Of a DNA stretch of 64,000 nt, positions 61,314-64,000 are shown in pieces; position 1 is the stretch's first letter; the number at the start of each line of letters is the position of its first letter. The notes beneath the pieces were generated by a model. That model was not told where the DNA came from and searched no databases. It was given only the letters and a program-made list of their open reading frames with translations. The position numbers and the translations under genes are program-made. Source of the stretch: Micromonospora chersina (lineage in GTDB: Bacteria; Actinomycetota; Actinomycetes; Mycobacteriales; Micromonosporaceae); contig NZ_FMIB01000002.1 of assembly GCF_900091475.1 (NCBI RefSeq), forward strand, positions 5,084,001 to 5,148,000, read 5' to 3'.

Positions 61314-63011
61314 ATGCGGTACGACGTGGTCGTCATCGGTTCCGGATTCGGCGGCAGCGTCACCGCGCTCCGGCTGGCCGAGAAGGGGTACACCGTCGGG
61401 GTCCTGGAGGCCGGCCGGCGCTTCGCCGACGACGAGTTCCCCCGGACCTCCTGGCGCGCCCGGCGCTTCCTGTGGGCCCCGAAGCTCGGCTGCTACGGCC
61501 TCCAGCGGATCACCCTGCTCCGCTCGGCCGACCGGAAGGCCGGCGGCGGTGTCATGGTGCTCGCCGGCGCCGGGGTGGGCGGCGGCTCGCTCGTCTACGC
61601 GAACACGCTCTACGAACCGCTCGACGCGTTCTACGCCGACCCGCAGTGGCGGGACATCACCGACTGGCGCGACGAACTGGCCCGCCACTACGACCAGGCG
61701 AAGCGGATGCTGGGCGTCACCACGTACCCGGTCGTCACCGGGGCGGACCGGGCCATGCGGGCGGTCGCCGAGCGGATGGGGGTGGGGCACACCTTCCACG
61801 CGACGCCGGTGGGCGTGCACATCGGCCGCCCCGGCGAGCGGGTGCCCGACCCCTACTTCGGCGGCGTCGGGCCGGACCGGACGGGGTGCAGCCACTGCGG
61901 CTCGTGCATGACCGGCTGCCGGCACGGCGCGAAGAACACCCTGGTCAAGAACTACCTCTGGCTGGCCGAGCGGCTCGGCGCCGAGGTCCACCCGCTCACC
62001 ACGGTGACCGCCGTGCGCCCCGCCGCCGACGGCGGCTACGAGGTGCACACCGAGCGCACCGGCGCCTGGGTGCGCAAGCGCCGCCAGGTGATCCACGCCG
62101 GCCAGGTGGTCTTCGCGGCCGGCGCGCTGGGCACCCAGCGGCTGCTGCACGAGATGAAGGCGACCGGCGCGCTGCCCCACCTGTCGCCCCGGCTCGGCGA
62201 ACTGACCCGGACCAACTCGGAGGCCATCCTCGGCGCCTCGGTCGGGCCCGCACAGGCCCGGCGGCGCGGCCTCGACTTCACCGAGGGGGTGGCGATCACC
62301 AGCTCGTTCCACCCCGACCCGCAGACCCACATCGAGCCGGTCCGCTACGGCAAGGGCTCCAACGCCATGGGGCTGCTCCAGTCGCTGCTTGTCGACGGCG
62401 GTCCCCACCGGGTCCGGCGCTGGCTGGGCAGCATCGTCCGGCAGCCCGCGCTGGCCGCCCGGATGCTCTCGGTACGCGGCTGGTCCGAGCGCACCGTCAT
62501 CGCCCTGGTCATGCAGTCGGCCGACAACTCGCTCACCACCAGCTACCGGCGCGGCCGGTTCGGCCGCCGGCTGGTCTCCGGGCCGGGGCACGGTGCGCCC
62601 AACCCGACCTGGATCCCGGCCGGCAACGAGGCCGTCCGGCTGCTCGCCGAGGAGATCGACGGCACGCCCGGCGGGGCGGTCACCGAGCCGTTCAACATCC
62701 CGATGACCGCGCACATCCTCGGCGGCGCGGTGATCGGCGAGGACCCGGAGCACGGGGTGGTCGACCCGTACCACCGGGTGCACGGTCACCCGGGCCTGCA
62801 CGTGGTGGACGGCGCGGCGGTCTCGGCGAACCTGGGCGTCAACCCGTCGCTGACGATCACCGCGCAGGCCGAGCGGGCCATGTCGTTCTGGCCCAACAAG
62901 GGGGAGGAGGACCCCCGCCCGCCGCTCGGCGCGCCCTACCGCCGGCTCGCCCCGGTGCCGCCGAAGCAGCCCGCCGTCCCCGCCCACGCCCCCGCCGCGC
63001 TGCGCCCGTGA
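61314..63011 (+). CDS. GMC oxidoreductase (cholesterol oxidase-like flavoprotein)
   Basis: 565 aa. FAD motif VVVIGSGFGGSVTALRLAEKG (about 4-24) with LEAGRRF, then GAGVGGGSLVYANTLYEP. A Cys-rich insertion CSHCGSCMTGCRHGAKNTL (about 200-218) looks like a ferredoxin-type cluster loop, unusual for classical cholesterol oxidases but seen in the larger actinobacterial relatives. The C-terminal GMC_oxred_C part has AHILGGAVIG ... LHVVDGAAVSANLGVNPSLTITAQAERA. Substrate unknown (sterol or another alcohol). ATG 61314, with TAATGA 7 nt upstream. Confidence 0.9.
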   Translation: MRYDVVVIGSGFGGSVTALRLAEKGYTVGVLEAGRRFADDEFPRTSWRARRFLWAPKLGCYGLQRITLLRSADRKAGGGVMVLAGAGVGGGSLVYANTLYEPLDAFYADPQWRDITDWRDELARHYDQAKRMLGVTTYPVVTGADRAMRAVAERMGVGHTFHATPVGVHIGRPGERVPDPYFGGVGPDRTGCSHCGSCMTGCRHGAKNTLVKNYLWLAERLGAEVHPLTTVTAVRPAADGGYEVHTERTGAWVRKRRQVIHAGQVVFAAGALGTQRLLHEMKATGALPHLSPRLGELTRTNSEAILGASVGPAQARRRGLDFTEGVAITSSFHPDPQTHIEPVRYGKGSNAMGLLQSLLVDGGPHRVRRWLGSIVRQPALAARMLSVRGWSERTVIALVMQSADNSLTTSYRRGRFGRRLVSGPGHGAPNPTWIPAGNEAVRLLAEEIDGTPGGAVTEPFNIPMTAHILGGAVIGEDPEHGVVDPYHRVHGHPGLHVVDGAAVSANLGVNPSLTITAQAERAMSFWPNKGEEDPRPPLGAPYRRLAPVPPKQPAVPAHAPAALRP

Positions 63012-63065
63012 GCAGGGCGGCGCGCGACACACCGGGGCGCGGCCCGCGCCGGCGGTGACTGTCGG

Positions 63066-63071
63066 TAGGCT
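63066..63071 (+). promoter_or_regulatory. -10 element for leaderless guaA mRNA
   Basis: TAGGCT, 8 nt before the ATG at 63080. Confidence 0.45.
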
Positions 63072-63079
63072 TGCTGCAC

Positions 63080-64000
63080 ATGAGCACGCCTCGCCCCGTC
63101 CTCGTGGTGGACTTCGGAGCCCAGTACGCCCAGCTCATCGCGCGCCGCGTCCGGGAGGCGAGGGTCTACTCGGAAATCGTCCCGCACTCGATGCCGGTGT
63201 CCGAGATGCTGGCGAAGAACCCGGCCGCGATCATTTTGTCCGGCGGCCCGTCCAGCGTCTACGCGCCGGACGCCCCGCAGATCGACGCCGGGATGTTCGA
63301 CGCCGGGGTCCCGGTCTTCGGCATCTGCTACGGCTTCCAGGCCATGGCCCAGGCGCTCGGCGGCACCGTGGCGCGCACCGGCAACCGCGAGTACGGCGGC
63401 ACCCCGCTGCACGCCCGCCCGGAGGCCGGCGTGCTGCTCCGCGACCTCCCCGACGACCTGCCGGTCTGGATGAGCCACGGCGACTGCGTCACCGAGGCGC
63501 CGGCCGGCTTCGCGGTCACCGCCGAGTCGGCGGGCGCGCCGGTCGCCGCGTTCGAGGACCTGGCCGGCCGGCGGGCCGGGGTGCAGTTCCACCCCGAGGT
63601 CGGGCACACGGCGCACGGCCAGGAGATGCTCAGCCGCTTCCTGCACGAGATCGCCGGCATCGCGCCGACCTGGACGCCCGAGAACATCATCGACGAGCAG
63701 GTGGCCCGGATCCGGGAGCAGGTCGGCGACAAGGAGGTCATCTGCGGCCTGTCCGGCGGTGTCGACTCGGCGGTCGCCGCGGCGCTGGTGCACAAGGCCG
63801 TCGGTGACCAGCTCACCTGCGTCTTCGTCGACCACGGCCTGCTCCGCGCGGGCGAGGCCGAGCAGGTGGAGAAGGACTACGTCGCCGCCACCGGCATCAA
63901 GCTCAAGGTGGTCGACGCCCGCGAGCGCTTCCTCGGCGCGCTGGCCGGGGTGACCGACCCCGAGCAGAAGCGCAAGATCATCGGCCGCGAGTTCATCCGG
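63080..64000 (+). CDS. guaA: GMP synthase (glutamine-hydrolysing), 3' truncated by window
   Basis: 307 residues visible, no stop before the window edge (family length about 515-525). The class I glutaminase domain comes first: [20 protein letters not shown], nucleophile Cys83 in [15 protein letters not shown], His/Glu in [10 protein letters not shown]. The synthetase domain then starts with the P-loop [21 protein letters not shown] and VFVDHGLLR. Makes GMP from XMP, completing the pathway begun by guaB upstream. Confidence 0.97.
   Translation, partial: MSTPRPVLVVDFGAQYAQLIARRVREARVYSEIVPHSMPVSEMLAKNPAAIILSGGPSSVYAPDAPQIDAGMFDAGVPVFGICYGFQAMAQALGGTVARTGNREYGGTPLHARPEAGVLLRDLPDDLPVWMSHGDCVTEAPAGFAVTAESAGAPVAAFEDLAGRRAGVQFHPEVGHTAHGQEMLSRFLHEIAGIAPTWTPENIIDEQVARIREQVGDKEVICGLSGGVDSAVAAALVHKAVGDQLTCVFVDHGLLRAGEAEQVEKDYVAATGIKLKVVDARERFLGALAGVTDPEQKRKIIGREFIR

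Overview
The window is about 73% G+C with GTG starts, dense operons and overlapping stop/start codons. It looks like chromosome of a Micromonosporaceae actinomycete (Micromonospora or a close relative). The order alr - tsaE - tsaB - rimI - tsaD - groES/groEL1 - whiB3/whiD - bldM - DUF5319 - guaB - guaB3 - guaA is, from memory, the order shared by Mycobacterium and Streptomyces. This part is therefore core chromosome with lineage-specific insertions, not a mobile island. I saw no tRNA, rRNA, CRISPR array, IS element or prophage.

Layout. 1-1935: 3' end of a conservon (cvnABCD signalling operon). 1958-9547 (minus): a translationally coupled nitrate-assimilation operon, nasA - nasB-like - nirB - nirD - nnaR, with a two-unit GlnR-type box just upstream; the transporter narK lies at 11136-12509 with a similar half box. 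Between them are a methyltransferase and a MazF-like toxin/antitoxin pair. 12701-15105: rplM-rpsI and glmM. 15110-19370: an ABC export or lipoprotein-release pair divergent from a PadR regulator, with a palindromic operator candidate between. 19503-22993: two PLP enzymes and a Pro-rich MmpS-like membrane protein. 23266-30566: glmS, a coupled T7SS-like small protein plus DUF1023 hydrolase, acpS, nnr, alr. 30563-36437: hydrolase, tsaE, ung, mycothiol-dependent enzyme family, tsaB, rimI, tsaD. 36510-39979: heterodimeric ABC exporter with complementary degenerate ATPase sites. 40044-45390: DUF4142 protein, then a ROK regulator and a CUT2 sugar transporter (xylFGH-like). 45609-47936: YbaK, methyltransferase, and an XRE regulator fused to DUF397. 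48061-50297: double-CIRCE groES-groEL1. 50422-54150: polytopic Tat molybdoenzyme, WhiB3/WhiD-like protein, BldM-like regulator, DUF5319. 54350-63011: guaB, guaB3, two tandem M1 peptidase lipoproteins, LCP protein, GMC oxidoreductase; guaA runs off the right edge at 64000.

Themes across genes. (1) Purine (guaB, guaB3, guaA), cell wall (glmM, glmS, alr, LCP) and t6A tRNA modification (tsaB/D/E) genes are housekeeping. (2) Nitrate uptake and reduction form one regulon-like unit with their own HemD-like regulator. (3) At least ten genes have a TANNNT hexamer (mostly TAGGCT) 6-9 nt before the start codon, which predicts leaderless mRNAs. (4) Two copies of a 55-bp palindromic repeat are present: one is intergenic, and one sits in frame inside nasA. 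The most unusual observations are that in-frame repeat, an A+T-rich TTA-containing patch in nirB, the complementary ABC exporter, the XRE-DUF397 fusion, and stop codons of convergent genes inside a shared hairpin.
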